The notes: generated by a model from the letters alone, not told the origin. Positions 26,658 through 36,106 are shown, counted from the first letter of the stretch. The stretch: 64,000 bases of DNA from Collimonas sp. OK607 (GCF_900111995.1 NZ_FOKF01000026.1:1-64000); one strand, 5' to 3'. Translations and numbers: made by a program.

Positions 26658-28379
26658 TCAGGCTTCGGCCTTGAGGATTTCGGCCATGCGTTCGCCGATC
26701 AGCACGCACGTCGCCATCGTGGCGACGGAAACGATGCGCGGCATGATGGAACTGTCCGCGATGCGCAACCGCTTGATGCCGTTAACACGCAGCTTGTTGT
26801 CGACGACCGCTCGGTCGTCCTGGCCCATGCGGCAGGTGCCGCTTTCGTGGAAGTAGGTAGTTGCGCCATCGCGGATGAAGTCCGTCATGGCCTTGCCGGA
26901 GAGCTTATTGCCCGGCGCCACCTCGCGTTTGGACAATTGGCGGAGTGGACCGGCATTGCCAATTTCGCGGCACATTTCAATGCCGACGGCCAACGCCTTC
27001 ACATCGTCCTCGTGACTGAGGAAATTGGCATGCACCACAGGCCGGTCTGTCGACTTGGCGGAACGTAGCGCGATGTGACCTCGGCTTTGTGGCTGGACCA
27101 ATCCTGCGCACAGTGCCCAACTGTTGGCTGGGGGACTGTAAGCTTTCGCCACCACCTCGCTGGCATATGGCAATTCGATCTGAACCAGATTGAGATCCGG
27201 CGGACCTTGCCTGTCGCGACTACTATGCATGAAGCCGGAGGCCTCGGTGCCACTGTTGCGCAAATCGCCCGGCAAATTGGACTCCCACAGACAGGCACCA
27301 TGCAGGATGTGATCCTGGAAATTCTTGCCGACCTCCGGTGCATGCATGACGGTCTTGATGTCGTGACGCTTCAGTTCCCGTTCATCGCCTATCCCACTCA
27401 ACATCAGCAGCTTGGGCGTATTGATTGCTCCTGTCGCCAGTATCACCTCACGATTTGCCTTCACTCTCAGCGGCTTGCCGTCCCTGATGAGTTCCACGCC
27501 GACGACTTCATTACCGGACAAACGGAGCCGGTCGACATGGGTGTTGACCAGCAGTGTGACATTTTTTTGGCCAAGGACCGGATACAGATAAGCTTGCGCC
27601 ATGCTATGGCGCCGGCCATCCTTGATAATCTGATTCATCAGCGCAAAACCGGCATCGCGCTCCTCGCGCAGCCCATTCAGATCATCGAACACCGGCAGAT
27701 CGAGCGACGCGCAGGCCGCCAACATGGCGGGAGCGATCGGCGCGGGATCATGTGCAGGCTGGCACCACACCGGCCCGCCCTGGCCACGATAGCGCGCATC
27801 CGGCTTGCCGCGCCAGTTTTCCACGCGGCGATAGATGGACAGTGCATGCTCATAGCTCCAGTCCTGGTCGCCGGTTACCGCCACCCAGTGATCGAGGTCC
27901 TTCTTGAAGGGGCGCGCCCAGATGGTCGCATTGATGCTGCTACCACCGCCCACCACACGTCCCATGTGCTCGGGAATCGCCCGATTGTTGACATAGACCG
28001 AGCGCTCGGCCACATCGCCCCAATCGCGTGACGTACCAAGATTCGTGAACCAGACGCCCGGATTGGCTACCGCTGGCGCACTATCCCAATCGCCGGCCTC
28101 GACCAACAGTATGCTGACGCTTGGGTCGGCCGCCAGGCGATTCACGATAGCGCACCCGGCGCTGCCCGAGCCGCAAACGATATAGTCGTAAGCAGCCAGC
28201 GGCAGTTTTCCACGTTCGCTCTGATTGGCCCTGATCGCATCCAGGTTGTCTGCCAGTGCAGGCACGCCGGCGCCAAACAAACCGGCCGCACCCATGAAAC
28301 GGATAAAGTCGCGCCGGTTGATGCGCCCTCTGAGCAAAGACGCTTCCAGCGAAGCTTGCAGTTGATCCTTGATAGACAT
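26658..28379 (-). CDS. Tat-exported GMC-family alcohol oxidoreductase
   Basis: A 573-residue FAD enzyme. I start at 28,379 behind aggaggag; an upstream ATG at 28,496 is not supported. The N-terminus carries RINRRDFIRFMGAAGLFGAG, a good twin-arginine signal, so the folded flavoprotein is likely exported to the periplasm, which is unusual since most bacterial choline-dehydrogenase-like GMC proteins are cytoplasmic. IVCGSGSAGCAIVNRL is the FAD dinucleotide loop, GRVVGGGSSINATIWARP the GMC signature, and the HESGTCRMG/RIADSSIMP region the active site. First gene of the operon with ALDH and the outer-membrane protein. Confidence 0.9.
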   Translation of the reverse strand: MSIKDQLQASLEASLLRGRINRRDFIRFMGAAGLFGAGVPALADNLDAIRANQSERGKLPLAAYDYIVCGSGSAGCAIVNRLAADPSVSILLVEAGDWDSAPAVANPGVWFTNLGTSRDWGDVAERSVYVNNRAIPEHMGRVVGGGSSINATIWARPFKKDLDHWVAVTGDQDWSYEHALSIYRRVENWRGKPDARYRGQGGPVWCQPAHDPAPIAPAMLAACASLDLPVFDDLNGLREERDAGFALMNQIIKDGRRHSMAQAYLYPVLGQKNVTLLVNTHVDRLRLSGNEVVGVELIRDGKPLRVKANREVILATGAINTPKLLMLSGIGDERELKRHDIKTVMHAPEVGKNFQDHILHGACLWESNLPGDLRNSGTEASGFMHSSRDRQGPPDLNLVQIELPYASEVVAKAYSPPANSWALCAGLVQPQSRGHIALRSAKSTDRPVVHANFLSHEDDVKALAVGIEMCREIGNAGPLRQLSKREVAPGNKLSGKAMTDFIRDGATTYFHESGTCRMGQDDRAVVDNKLRVNGIKRLRIADSSIMPRIVSVATMATCVLIGERMAEILKAEA

Positions 28380-28589
28380 AGTCTCCTCCTGTCTGGTGAA
28401 AGTGCCGTCCATCAGACAGGGATCTGCCTGGGAGCACTTCGGATCGGACAACGCTGCCCTCTGAAGGGGCAAATGGCTGCGTCCAATCCGAACCACAGAT
28501 TAAGGGGAGCAAGAAATCACGTCTTACGGAAAGTAGCCAGCGCTGACGGATAATTGCCAGAATTTCAGGGTCTAGCGCCGACGCTCATG

Positions 28590-29612
28590 TCAAAACAGCG
28601 CCCTGGCTCGCTGGCGCGTCTCGGAAGGCGTTTGTCCGAACGTCTCGCGGTACTTCCGGTTGAATTCACCAAGGTGGCGAAAACCCCAGTGAAAGGCAAT
28701 CTCGGCGATGGTCTTTTCTACCGATGTCATGTGTGACAGCTCTGCCTTGACTCGTTCCAGCCGCAAGCCCTGGAGGTATTGCATGGGCGTGGTATCGCAT
28801 GCCTGATTGAACGCGCGCGCCAGCGATCTGATGCTGCATGCCGCCGCACCGGCGATGTCGCTGAGCCGGATGTCCTCTCCCAGATGGTGATGGATGTAAT
28901 CCACTGCCAAGCGGAACTGTCTCGGCGAGACAGTGGCGTCCCGTCTCGCCGAGTCTGCCAGGTAGTTGCTCGGTTGGACACTGAGCAATGTCAGCATCAG
29001 CAGTTCCTCCATGCGCGTCATTTCCATGCTCGACGGACGCTGTTCGGAAGCGTTGAGAGTGGCGACTACAAAACGCAGCAACGAGACCCATCTGTAGCAG
29101 GCGCCGGGCAGCGACATCAGGCGATCAAACCGCAGCGGCCCGCCAGGCGCATGATGCTGCATCTTGCAGCGAAGCTCTTCCAAACGATGATGATCGAATC
29201 GCAGTTTCAGCACTTCAGTATCGGCGTCATACAAAAAGGTCGGGCTGTGTTCCTCCTGCGAGATGAAGGTGGTCCCCGGGCGAATCCCCCAACGACCGTC
29301 AGCGACCGCCAGTCCCGCCCTACCAGCGATTGCCGTGGTTACAAGCACCGCACCTGCCAGCCCTTTCGGCACAATGTCCACCGTTCTGCCGAATTTGTAC
29401 GTGGAAATGGCGACATTCCCAAACATGGTGGCCCGGACATGCACCGGTTCCTCCCGCAAGGCCCTGCCGCATTGCGGGTGCGCGATGAAGGCACCCTGTA
29501 GCCTTTCAATAATGGGACTGGCTTCGTATAGATCGTGAGTTGTAACTTTCGTAAATCGTTCGGAGAGTCTCAGACCAGCTTCGCTATCATCAATCACGGT
29601 GTCTTCCCCCAA
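28590..29612 (-). CDS. AraC-family regulator (AraC_binding_2 type)
   Basis: A 340-residue regulator with an N-terminal AraC-binding-like sensor domain (about 30-210) and a C-terminal double helix-turn-helix (about 235-340) reading IRLSDIAGAAACSIRSLARA and then IAEIAFHWGFRHLGEFNRKY, the canonical AraC second helix. Its layout is like regulators of aromatic oxygenase genes. It is transcribed in the same direction as the GMC operon and lies 210 bp upstream of it, so it is the obvious activator candidate. Confidence 0.9.
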   Translation of the reverse strand: MGEDTVIDDSEAGLRLSERFTKVTTHDLYEASPIIERLQGAFIAHPQCGRALREEPVHVRATMFGNVAISTYKFGRTVDIVPKGLAGAVLVTTAIAGRAGLAVADGRWGIRPGTTFISQEEHSPTFLYDADTEVLKLRFDHHRLEELRCKMQHHAPGGPLRFDRLMSLPGACYRWVSLLRFVVATLNASEQRPSSMEMTRMEELLMLTLLSVQPSNYLADSARRDATVSPRQFRLAVDYIHHHLGEDIRLSDIAGAAACSIRSLARAFNQACDTTPMQYLQGLRLERVKAELSHMTSVEKTIAEIAFHWGFRHLGEFNRKYRETFGQTPSETRQRARALF

Positions 29613-29630
29613 TGAAATCCTCTATTGTTT

Positions 29631-30539
29631 TTAATTTAACCGTCCCTGCCGTGCCAGCTCCATCAAGCGGTCAACCACATGACGCACCTTGGGACGAAGG
29701 TGGGCAGTACGCGGCCAGACGGCATGCACGTCGATTTCATGCGCCGTGTAGGTATCCAGCACGGTGACCAGCCGCCTGGATTCTATGTACTGTCGAAACA
29801 AAGCAATCGGCATCTGGCAGAGTCCCATCCCGGCCAGCGCTGCATCCACCATTGCCTCGCCGTCACCGATCTGGTACGTGGGTGGCGGCGCGAAACGCGT
29901 AGCCTTACCATCCTCGGTGATATGCCACGACAGCGGACGGCCCCGCCGATAACCGACTATACACCGGTGCGCCGCGATGTCGGCCAGAGTGCGCGGCTTG
30001 CCAGTCTTACGCAGGTAAGCAGGCGTTGCACAAATGACCCAGCGATGGCTGGTCAGCTTGCGCGCCACCAAGTCGCTAGAATCTTCGATCGTGCCAAAGC
30101 GTATCGACAGGTCGACACCCTCCTCCACCAGATCGATAACATGGTCCGTAAACGTCAGCGTCAGCTGCAAAGCCGGATATGCTTTGCCTATATCCAGCAG
30201 AATCGGCAACATCACTTTGCGGCCAAAGGCGGCTGGCATGTCGATTCGCAGCCGGCCAGCAGGTTCCATCAGGCGAGTACCTAGGTTGCCCTCTGCCTCA
30301 GAAATCCCTTCCAACGCCCGCGCGCAGACCGTAAAGTAGGCCTCGCCATCCGCAGTCAACGCCAGTCGCCGCGTAGTGCGGTGAAACAGCTTGACGCCGA
30401 GCCGCTCTTCCAGCCGCGACACCGCCTTGCCAACGGCGGACTTGGAAACTCCGAGCAGCTCGCCCGCCTGGGTAAAGCTTGATGCGCGGGCTACCGCAAC
30501 GAACGTGGCGATGCCGCTGAGGGACTCTATCGCAACCAT
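29631..30539 (-). CDS. LysR-family regulator
   Basis: A 302-residue LysR protein starting at 30,539 (MVAIESLSGIATFVAVARAS). The upstream 60 codons of the open frame overlap the divergent promoter and are rejected. HTH: FTQAGELLGVSKSAVGKAVS and LFHRTTRRLALTADGE. The C-terminal effector domain ends DVHAVWPRTAHLRPKVRHVV. It is divergent from the tautomerase/monooxygenase pair at 30,666, with 126 bp between, and is probably their regulator. The decayed LysR end at 33,961-34,145 is a close relative of this gene. Confidence 0.9.
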   Translation of the reverse strand: MVAIESLSGIATFVAVARASSFTQAGELLGVSKSAVGKAVSRLEERLGVKLFHRTTRRLALTADGEAYFTVCARALEGISEAEGNLGTRLMEPAGRLRIDMPAAFGRKVMLPILLDIGKAYPALQLTLTFTDHVIDLVEEGVDLSIRFGTIEDSSDLVARKLTSHRWVICATPAYLRKTGKPRTLADIAAHRCIVGYRRGRPLSWHITEDGKATRFAPPPTYQIGDGEAMVDAALAGMGLCQMPIALFRQYIESRRLVTVLDTYTAHEIDVHAVWPRTAHLRPKVRHVVDRLMELARQGRLN

Positions 30540-30665
30540 ACTAGCTCCAAGTGTAGAAACGAACGTCAATTGTAGACAAAAAGTTGACGCTATTGCGAGT
30601 TGTAGCCCGTTTATTCGCGAGCCGCGACACATTAAGCTACAGACTTTACTTATTTGGAGAATATT

Positions 30666-30845
30666 ATGCCTGTCGTACGAGTTACCTGGTTTGAAGGTAA
30701 AGATGCGAAAGCAAAACAAGCCGTAGCGGCAGAGATCACCGAAAGTATCGTCAAGAACACGGGGACTGATCCGAGCTACATTTACGTTGTGTTTGAAGAC
30801 GTCAAACCGTCCGATTGGGCCGGTGCCGGGAAGCTATATGGATAA
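30666..30845 (+). CDS. 4-oxalocrotonate-tautomerase-family protein, copy 2
   Basis: A 59-residue tautomerase with N-terminal Pro after Met loss (MPVVRVTWFEGKDAKAKQ). An in-frame TTG/ATG start four codons earlier would bury Pro-1, so 30,666 is chosen. Like copy 1 it has Lys in place of Arg11 and the block GTDPSYIYVVFEDVKPSDWA. Its last codons overlap the next gene by eight bases (ATGGATAA), implying coupling. Together with the following monooxygenase it forms a two-gene unit also visible as a wreck at 50,573-50,740. Confidence 0.88.
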   Translation: MPVVRVTWFEGKDAKAKQAVAAEITESIVKNTGTDPSYIYVVFEDVKPSDWAGAGKLYG

Positions 30846-31197
30846 CGATCTCTTTTGGCTATTCACGCTGAACGTCAAGCCCGGAAAATTCGACGAATTC
30901 AAACGCCTGGTGTCGGATGTTGTCGCAGCTACTCGCAAAGAGCCCGGTACGTTGGCATACCAGTATGCCGCCAATGAGGATCAGACCATCGTGCACATCT
31001 ACGAGCGCTATCGGGATTCCGAGGCGTTCGTGACTCACGTCGAGCAGGCCTTTGCCGAGTACGCGGAGCGTTTCCTTTCATTGGTATCTGTCGAGTCTCT
31101 CATTGTCTATGGCGTGCCGAACGCCCAAGCTCGCAAGGCATTGGACACATTCAATGCTACTTACATGACCTTGTTCGACGGTTTCTCGCGCGCCTAG
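30838..31197 (+). CDS. antibiotic-biosynthesis-monooxygenase-fold (quinol monooxygenase-like) protein
   Basis: A 119-residue ABM-domain protein with ferredoxin-like fold, similar in layout to YgiN-type quinol monooxygenases. KPGKFDEFKRLVSDVVAATR, EPGTLAYQYAANEDQ and HIYERYRDSEAFVTHVE are the usual alpha-beta blocks. The start at 30,838 overlaps the tautomerase gene. A role in quinol/quinone turnover fits the nearby F420-type reductase and nitroreductase but is inference. Confidence 0.85.
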   Translation: MDNDLFWLFTLNVKPGKFDEFKRLVSDVVAATRKEPGTLAYQYAANEDQTIVHIYERYRDSEAFVTHVEQAFAEYAERFLSLVSVESLIVYGVPNAQARKALDTFNATYMTLFDGFSRA

Positions 31198-31339
31198 AAG
31201 GCATGACGCAGTCCGGTCAACGCATGGATGCCGAACGTGACCAGCGCGTTGATGCTCAGGCGGCTGTGCGGCGTGGCCTTGGAATCCTCCGCCGGCCTTC
31301 GGCCGACTCAACCTCGGCCAAGATGACCTTAACATTTTC

Positions 31340-31535
31340 GCAATATCTGGCGCCAATTCGGTGAGATGTTGACAGCGGGTGGTGCGGTTCAGCAAGCGGA
31401 TGCCGAGGTGCTGCTCAAGCGTTTACACGTATTTTCGACCAGTTGGGGCGACACACGAAACACCCCTGCAGCCGCAGAAAACGACCCCAGTTCCACGGCC
31501 TTGGCGAACACGGCCATGCTTAATAATCGATCCAT
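31340..31535 (-). pseudogene. LysR-family regulator, N-terminal HTH remnant
   Basis: From an ATG at 31,535 the reverse strand reads MDRLLSMAVFAKAVELGSFS, AAAGVFRVSPQLV, then after a one-base loss (and a TAA in the restored frame) LEQHLGIRLLNRTTRCQHLTE. This is an unmistakable LysR DNA-binding domain; the roughly 230-residue effector part is gone. It lies divergent to the F420-type reductase gene at 31,635, the same geometry as the intact LysR/reductase pair at 50,851/51,916, so it was probably that gene's regulator. Confidence 0.85.
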
Positions 31536-31634
31536 TGGAAACACTCCATTTCAAGTGATTAATTTGAAACGATATTTATCAATAATTGTTGCCAAATTAT
31601 AGTGGAGTTCGTCAAGCAACAAAGGAGAAACATC

Positions 31635-32261
31635 ATGAAAGTAGCCGCTATCGGAACCGGAAATATGGGTGCGGGCTTCGCACAATTGCTGGCAGGCGCC
31701 AACCACGAAGTTACCATCGGCAGCCGCGATCCGGCCAAAGCAGCCGAGCTGGTGGAGAGGGTCGGCAAGAACGTAGTCGGCGGTGGCATTGCTGCCGCAG
31801 TCAAACCGGCCGACGTAATCATCCTCGCCCTGCCTTATGGCGTGATCAGCGACGCCCTAAAGGATGCCGGCGACCTGACCGGCAAGGTGCTGGTAGACAT
31901 CAGCAACCCTGTGACGGCAGACTTCAAAGGCCTGGTCGTCGGCCACACAAATTCGGCAGCCGAGGAGATCCAGGTGCTGGCGCCAACGGCCAAGGTCGTT
32001 AAGGGTTTCAATACGATCTTCGCGCAACTGCTGTCGCACGAGACACGCAACGGCAAGACGCTGCAAGTGTTCCTGGCCGCGGACGACAGTACCGCAAAAG
32101 ACACAGTCACGACGCTGGCGAAGTCACTCGCGTTCGAACCAGTCGATGCCGGCCCGCTGAGCAATAGCCGCTTTATCGAGCCGATCGGCGAAATGAATAT
32201 CCATTTCGGCTTCTTCCTTGGCTGGAGTCCGACCGGCGCCCCTTCCTGGGTACGGGTGTAA
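31635..32261 (+). CDS. F420H2:NADP oxidoreductase-type (NADP-binding) reductase, copy 1
   Basis: A 208-residue Rossmann protein of the F420-dependent-reductase-like family (YqeY/'NAD(P)-binding' group). VAAIGTGNMGAGFAQLL is the dinucleotide loop, VDISNPVTADFKGL and KVVKGFNTIFAQLLSH are family marks. A strong aaaggagaa site precedes the ATG. Betaproteobacteria lack F420, so the real acceptor is probably a quinone, flavin or small carbonyl. It shares about half its residues with the copy at 51,916. It heads a rightward run with a hydrolase and a nitroreductase. Confidence 0.87.
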   Translation: MKVAAIGTGNMGAGFAQLLAGANHEVTIGSRDPAKAAELVERVGKNVVGGGIAAAVKPADVIILALPYGVISDALKDAGDLTGKVLVDISNPVTADFKGLVVGHTNSAAEEIQVLAPTAKVVKGFNTIFAQLLSHETRNGKTLQVFLAADDSTAKDTVTTLAKSLAFEPVDAGPLSNSRFIEPIGEMNIHFGFFLGWSPTGAPSWVRV

Positions 32262-32302
32262 GACCTAGTTCCGCCCGCCTTCAACGCTAGAAAGAAACCG
32301 TC

Positions 32303-33307
32303 ATGCGACATATCCTTCGCCAGGCCGCCAGTGGCCTGGTCCTGCTCCTATCCTGCGCTATCACTACGGCGGCGCCCGCGCTAACTGTACTCGGCAAGGA
32401 TTTTACTTTTCCCAACAAGATCGAAGGACTGCCGTCCAAGCTATCGGATTTCAAGGACTTACAGATCAATCACTTCACCACCAGCGATGGCGTCAAGCTC
32501 GCTTACTGGGAAGCCGGCAAAGGGAAGCCACTCGTATTTATTCCTGGTTGGTCGGCGAACGGCGCCGAATTCTTCAACGTCATGTACCTGCTCAGCAAGC
32601 ACTATCACGTCTATGTGCTCGATCCTCGCAATCAGGGTCTTTCGCAACACGTCGAATACGGCACCCGCATTTCGCGCTTCGCTACGGACCTGAAGGAGCT
32701 CAATGACCATCTGGATTTCAAGAAAGCCGACTATTGCGGCTGGTCCATGGGTGCGTCGGTTCTGTGGAGTTATATCGACCAGTATGGCACCAAGAGCATC
32801 AACAAAGTGGCATTCATCGATGAGCCGCCATCAATCTACAGTCACGCCGACTGGACTGAAAAAGAACGTCTTGACGCCGGCGCCATTACCAGCGACGCCG
32901 AGCGCATGATCGACTCGTTCACCTCGGGGAAAACGCCGAACTCCATGATCGTCAATAGCCAGGCAATGAAGCGCGCGATGCTGATGGACTCGCCCTATTT
33001 TCAGAATTCAGAATCGTTTGCGCAAGCCTTTGTTATGAACAATATCGACGATCTGAAACGGGTGATGTTCGATCATGTCACCAATGACTGGCGCGACGTC
33101 ATCAGCAAGCGCATCGATGTGCCAACGGCGATCTTCACCGGGGTCTATAGCGACTCGCTGCAGGGACAACGCTGGATACATTCGGTGATCCCGAACAGCG
33201 AGTTGCATGTCTACACGGAGGAAGAGCAAGGCGATCACTTCCTCGCCTTCAAGAACCCGGTCAAATTCACGGCCGAGTTGGACGCTTTCCTAAAGAAGCC
33301 CGACTAA
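32303..33307 (+). CDS. secreted alpha/beta hydrolase
   Basis: A 334-residue hydrolase with an N-terminal signal peptide (ASGLVLLLSCAITTAAPA). LVFIPGWSANGAEF is the oxyanion segment, YCGWSMGASV holds the nucleophile Ser148, FTGVYSDSL the acid region, and GDHFLAFKNP the His. The overall layout resembles haloalkane-dehalogenase/haloperoxidase-like hydrolases. It follows the reductase gene by 41 bp in the same direction. Periplasmic location is inferred; the substrate is unknown. Confidence 0.85.
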   Translation: MRHILRQAASGLVLLLSCAITTAAPALTVLGKDFTFPNKIEGLPSKLSDFKDLQINHFTTSDGVKLAYWEAGKGKPLVFIPGWSANGAEFFNVMYLLSKHYHVYVLDPRNQGLSQHVEYGTRISRFATDLKELNDHLDFKKADYCGWSMGASVLWSYIDQYGTKSINKVAFIDEPPSIYSHADWTEKERLDAGAITSDAERMIDSFTSGKTPNSMIVNSQAMKRAMLMDSPYFQNSESFAQAFVMNNIDDLKRVMFDHVTNDWRDVISKRIDVPTAIFTGVYSDSLQGQRWIHSVIPNSELHVYTEEEQGDHFLAFKNPVKFTAELDAFLKKPD

Positions 33308-33350
33308 TAAACATTCGTAGCTAACCTTTTTTCACCAACATGGAGTTCCA

Positions 33351-33962
33351 ATGTCCATTTCAGAGTTAATCAAAGCCCGCACTTCCGCCAGCAGCTACGA
33401 TCCATCCCGCCAACTTTCGGAGGCGGAAATTAACGAGTTGATCGAGTTAGCCACGCAGGCGCCATCCGCCTTCAATTTGCAAAACTGGAAATTTATCGCT
33501 ATCCGCAGCGCAGAAGCCAAAGCGAGCTTGCTGCCGCTGGCTTTCGGTCAACAAAAAATCGTAGATGCAGCGGTGACGTTCATTATCTGCGGTACCCTCG
33601 AACCGCACGCGACGCTGCCCGCCGCATTGAAGCCAACCCGCGACGCCGGCATCATCGACGAAGCGATCTATAACGGCTGGATAGGCGCAGCGCAAAATAT
33701 GTATGGAGAGAATCCCACGTTCCAGCGCGATGAAGCGATACGCTCCGGCGCATTGGCTGCGATGACGCTAATGCTGGCGGCGCAAGACAAAGGGCTGGTA
33801 TCCTGTCCGATGATCGGATTCAATCCCGCCGGTGTGGCGGAAGCGTTTGCGCTGCAAGCCACCGATGTACCGGTCATGATGGTGACCGTTGGCTATCCAG
33901 GCTCGTCCAACTGGCCGAAGAAGCCCCGCAAGCAAATCAGCGAAGTTCTGACTTTCGCTTGA
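33351..33962 (+). CDS. nitroreductase-family FMN oxidoreductase
   Basis: A 203-residue nitroreductase. ARTSASSYDPSRQLSEAEIN and LIELATQAPSAFNLQNWKFI form the FMN phosphate/ribityl-binding start, GALAAMTLMLAAQDKGL and CPMIGFNPAGVAEAF the centre, and MMVTVGYPG the end. Length matches the roughly 200-residue MhqN/YdfN-like group. It closes the run with the F420-type reductase and hydrolase (43-bp gap) and suggests reduction of quinones or nitro compounds. Confidence 0.9.
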   Translation: MSISELIKARTSASSYDPSRQLSEAEINELIELATQAPSAFNLQNWKFIAIRSAEAKASLLPLAFGQQKIVDAAVTFIICGTLEPHATLPAALKPTRDAGIIDEAIYNGWIGAAQNMYGENPTFQRDEAIRSGALAAMTLMLAAQDKGLVSCPMIGFNPAGVAEAFALQATDVPVMMVTVGYPGSSNWPKKPRKQISEVLTFA

Positions 33963-34145
33963 TTCAATTTTTAATCAGCCGTCCCGGTGCGGGCCGGGTA
34001 TCCACCAGATGGCGCACCTTGGTCCTTAGGTGCGCCGTCCGCGGCCAAACCAGGCGCGGCCGCCTCATGAGTAGTGGGGGCGTCCTACGTCGACGGGTCT
34101 CGATGTGTCTGCGAAAAGACACCAGCGGCATCTTGTACAGGCCGA
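33961..34145 (-). pseudogene. LysR-family regulator, C-terminal remnant
   Basis: Reverse-strand pieces GLYKMPLVSFRRHIETRR and, after a frame change, VWPRTAHLRTKVRHLVD correspond to GLCQMPIALFRQYIESRR and VWPRTAHLRPKVRHVVD in the intact LysR protein at 29,631-30,539. About 60 C-terminal residues remain. The rest of the gene is replaced by the decayed pqi region. Confidence 0.75.
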
Positions 34146-34176
34146 TATCCTCATCCTTGTACGCAAGACCACCATC

Positions 34177-34826
34177 TCAGTGACGCGCCAAGGAATTCCC
34201 CGTTTCTGAGGGAGTAAGCGATATTTGTTGTAGCGTGTGTATTGCCCTTGCTATATCGTCGGCGGCGTTGATGACAATGCGCTGATAGGCAGCCACCGCA
34301 CTATCTACTCCGCTCGGCGTCGGCAACTCCATCTGCGTGCGGCCTGACGTCACTTTGCGGTCTGGCAATCGCAGCACCGTCCAGTTGATGTTGGCGTCAG
34401 CGCTGCCGCCGAGTTCGGCATTCATACACACCACTTCGGGGGTAACGCGGTACAACGGCGTCCCGCGGGACGTGTCCTGATGGAAGATGTCGACGGCACC
34501 CAGATTGGCTTGCAGCCGTTGTCAAAACGCGTCGCGCAATTCATCGGAAAGCGGTGCTTCCCAGCGATCCAGCTCCATCAGCTTGAGCCCGCCCCCCCTT
34601 GTCCAGCAATAAATTGCTGCGATTGAGACCTTCTGGTACGCGAACGGGCGGTACTTCGATCAATACCGGATCTTTGCTCCGAATGACGGTTGACGCGGTG
34701 GCAGCATCAATGGTGGAACCCCGTGCAAGTGTGTAATAACGCGGCTCGGGTGATGCGCATCCAGCCAATATGGCCGCAATGAGTATCAGTCGCGCAGACG
34801 GCAGACAGAGTGGGAGAACTGCTCAT
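34177..34826 (-). pseudogene. pqiC: PqiC-like lipoprotein, frameshifted
   Basis: The reverse strand encodes a lipoprotein start with LILIAAILAGCASPEPRYYT, typical of PqiC/ABC-auxiliary lipoproteins, then VLIEVPPVRVPEGLNRSNLL. After a break at the C-rich run near 34,590 the C-terminal half continues in another frame (VCMNAELGGSADANINWTVL, then RKVTSGRTQMELPTP). A second frame change lies near the start, where an ATG at 34,826 overlaps the end of the MCE gene. PqiC links PqiB to the outer membrane. Homopolymer miscalls could explain part of the damage. Confidence 0.75.
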
Positions 34827-35745
34827 GGTTTCTCCGAATCCGTCTTTCGCGCACCAAAGCTTCGGGATGGCGTTCCAGATAATCAGTCAAGCCGCGCAGG
34901 GAGGCGGCGCTACGCGTCAGCTCCTGCATCATGCGGCGCGTATCTTGCTGCAGTGGTGCATTTGGAGCAAGCGTGTCGTTAGCCGCCTGCAGAGGCTGGT
35001 GTGCGTCCTGCAGCGCGGTTGCAAATTGCGGTACGACATCGCCGTTGACCCGGCTCATTAGCTTGTCGGCGTTATTCAACATCTTGTCTAGCGCCGCCAT
35101 CGAGCTGCGCAGATCCAGGCCAATCTGCTCGAACGGCACCTTGTCGATTTTACTAACGATATTGCTTAGCTTGGTCTGCAGCTCGTCAAGCGTACCTGGC
35201 GTGGTGGCCAGTTCGGTCATGGTGCCGTCGACGTTGATTTTGACCGGCGCCGTCTTGGGAAATAAATCAAACGCCACGTAGAGCTGGCCGGTCAACAGGT
35301 TGCCCGTGCGCAAATGCGCGCGCATGCCGCATTTGTTCATGGTTTCGGCGACAACGCGTGCTTGCTGTTTATATTCGAGGTCGCTTGGCATGAAGCCCAT
35401 GCGGGATGGATAAAGTCCACTACTACGGGGAAACGGAAGGTCTTCTTGTCGCGCTGGTATTCGATCTCGATCGAGCGCACCTGGCCCACCACGATGCCGC
35501 GAAAATCTAGCCGCGCACGGACTGGTCAAAATTCAGCACGGCAAGCGCAAGTTTCAGTTCTTCAGGAGCTTTCATCGCCTCGGCCTGGTCGCTGGCGAGC
35601 ACGAATTGAGTGCTCTCGTTGGCCGTCGCGGCAACCTAGGAATCATCAGGGGCCTGGAACGCCACGCCGCCGAGCAGCACGGTGGCGAGCGCCTGCGTAT
35701 TGACCTTGAGTCCACCGGCGTCGAATTTGAGGTCTATACCGCTGG
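34786..35745 (-). pseudogene. pqiB: PqiB-like MCE protein, decayed
   Basis: The last 200 residues are readable as one frame: YPSRMGFMPSDLEYKQQARV, LRTGNLLTGQLYVAFDLFP (an MCE-repeat end), and a long coiled-coil tail (KLSNIVSKIDKVPFEQIGLD and so on). Upstream, pieces of another MCE repeat (SGIDLKFDAGGLKVNTQALA, VLLGGVAFQAP, FVLASDQAEAMKAPEELKL) lie in shifted frames with stops. The first MCE repeats are missing, deleted at the join with PqiA (about 35,745). PqiB normally forms a lipid-transport tunnel across the periplasm. Confidence 0.8.
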
Positions 35746-36106
35746 CGTGCCATCAGTACCAGCAGGTAGAGCATCATCAGCATCTCTGCCAGCGGAAACA
35801 AGATGGTAGTCGCAAACACCAGCAAAGCCACCAGCACCCTGTGATCGGCATACAGTGCCTCTACCGCTCCCCATAACGTGGTCTGCATGCGGATACCCTT
35901 GAGCTCCATCTCGACTATGGGGAACACGTTGGACAGCAAAAACAGGATGAGCGCGGTCACCACTAAAGGCAGTAGGCGATGATAGACGCGCGCTCGCCTT
36001 CTGCAAGGCTGGCGCGCTGGTACACCGCATCGCAGCATTCGCAGGCGATCAGGTGTTGACGGTCAGCACCTGAAGTCGACGCTGCAACGTCCTGGTTTGG
36101 CATCAT
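35745..36106 (-). pseudogene. pqiA: PqiA-like membrane protein, N-terminal part
   Basis: From ATG at 36,106 the frame reads MMPNQDVAASTSGADRQHLI, then ACECCDAVYQRASLAEGERA (the zinc-ribbon start of PqiA). A deletion removes the second Cys pair and shifts the frame, after which LPLVVTALILFLLSNVFPIV and LLVFATTILFPLAEMLMMLY give two membrane segments. The second PqiA half is absent: the sequence passes directly into PqiB. The ATG overlaps the TGA of the DUF3313 gene, so this was one operon. Confidence 0.82.

Noticed and set aside
27075-28031. 318-codon forward frame opposite the GMC gene
   Set aside because: Antisense shadow of an intact GMC oxidoreductase.
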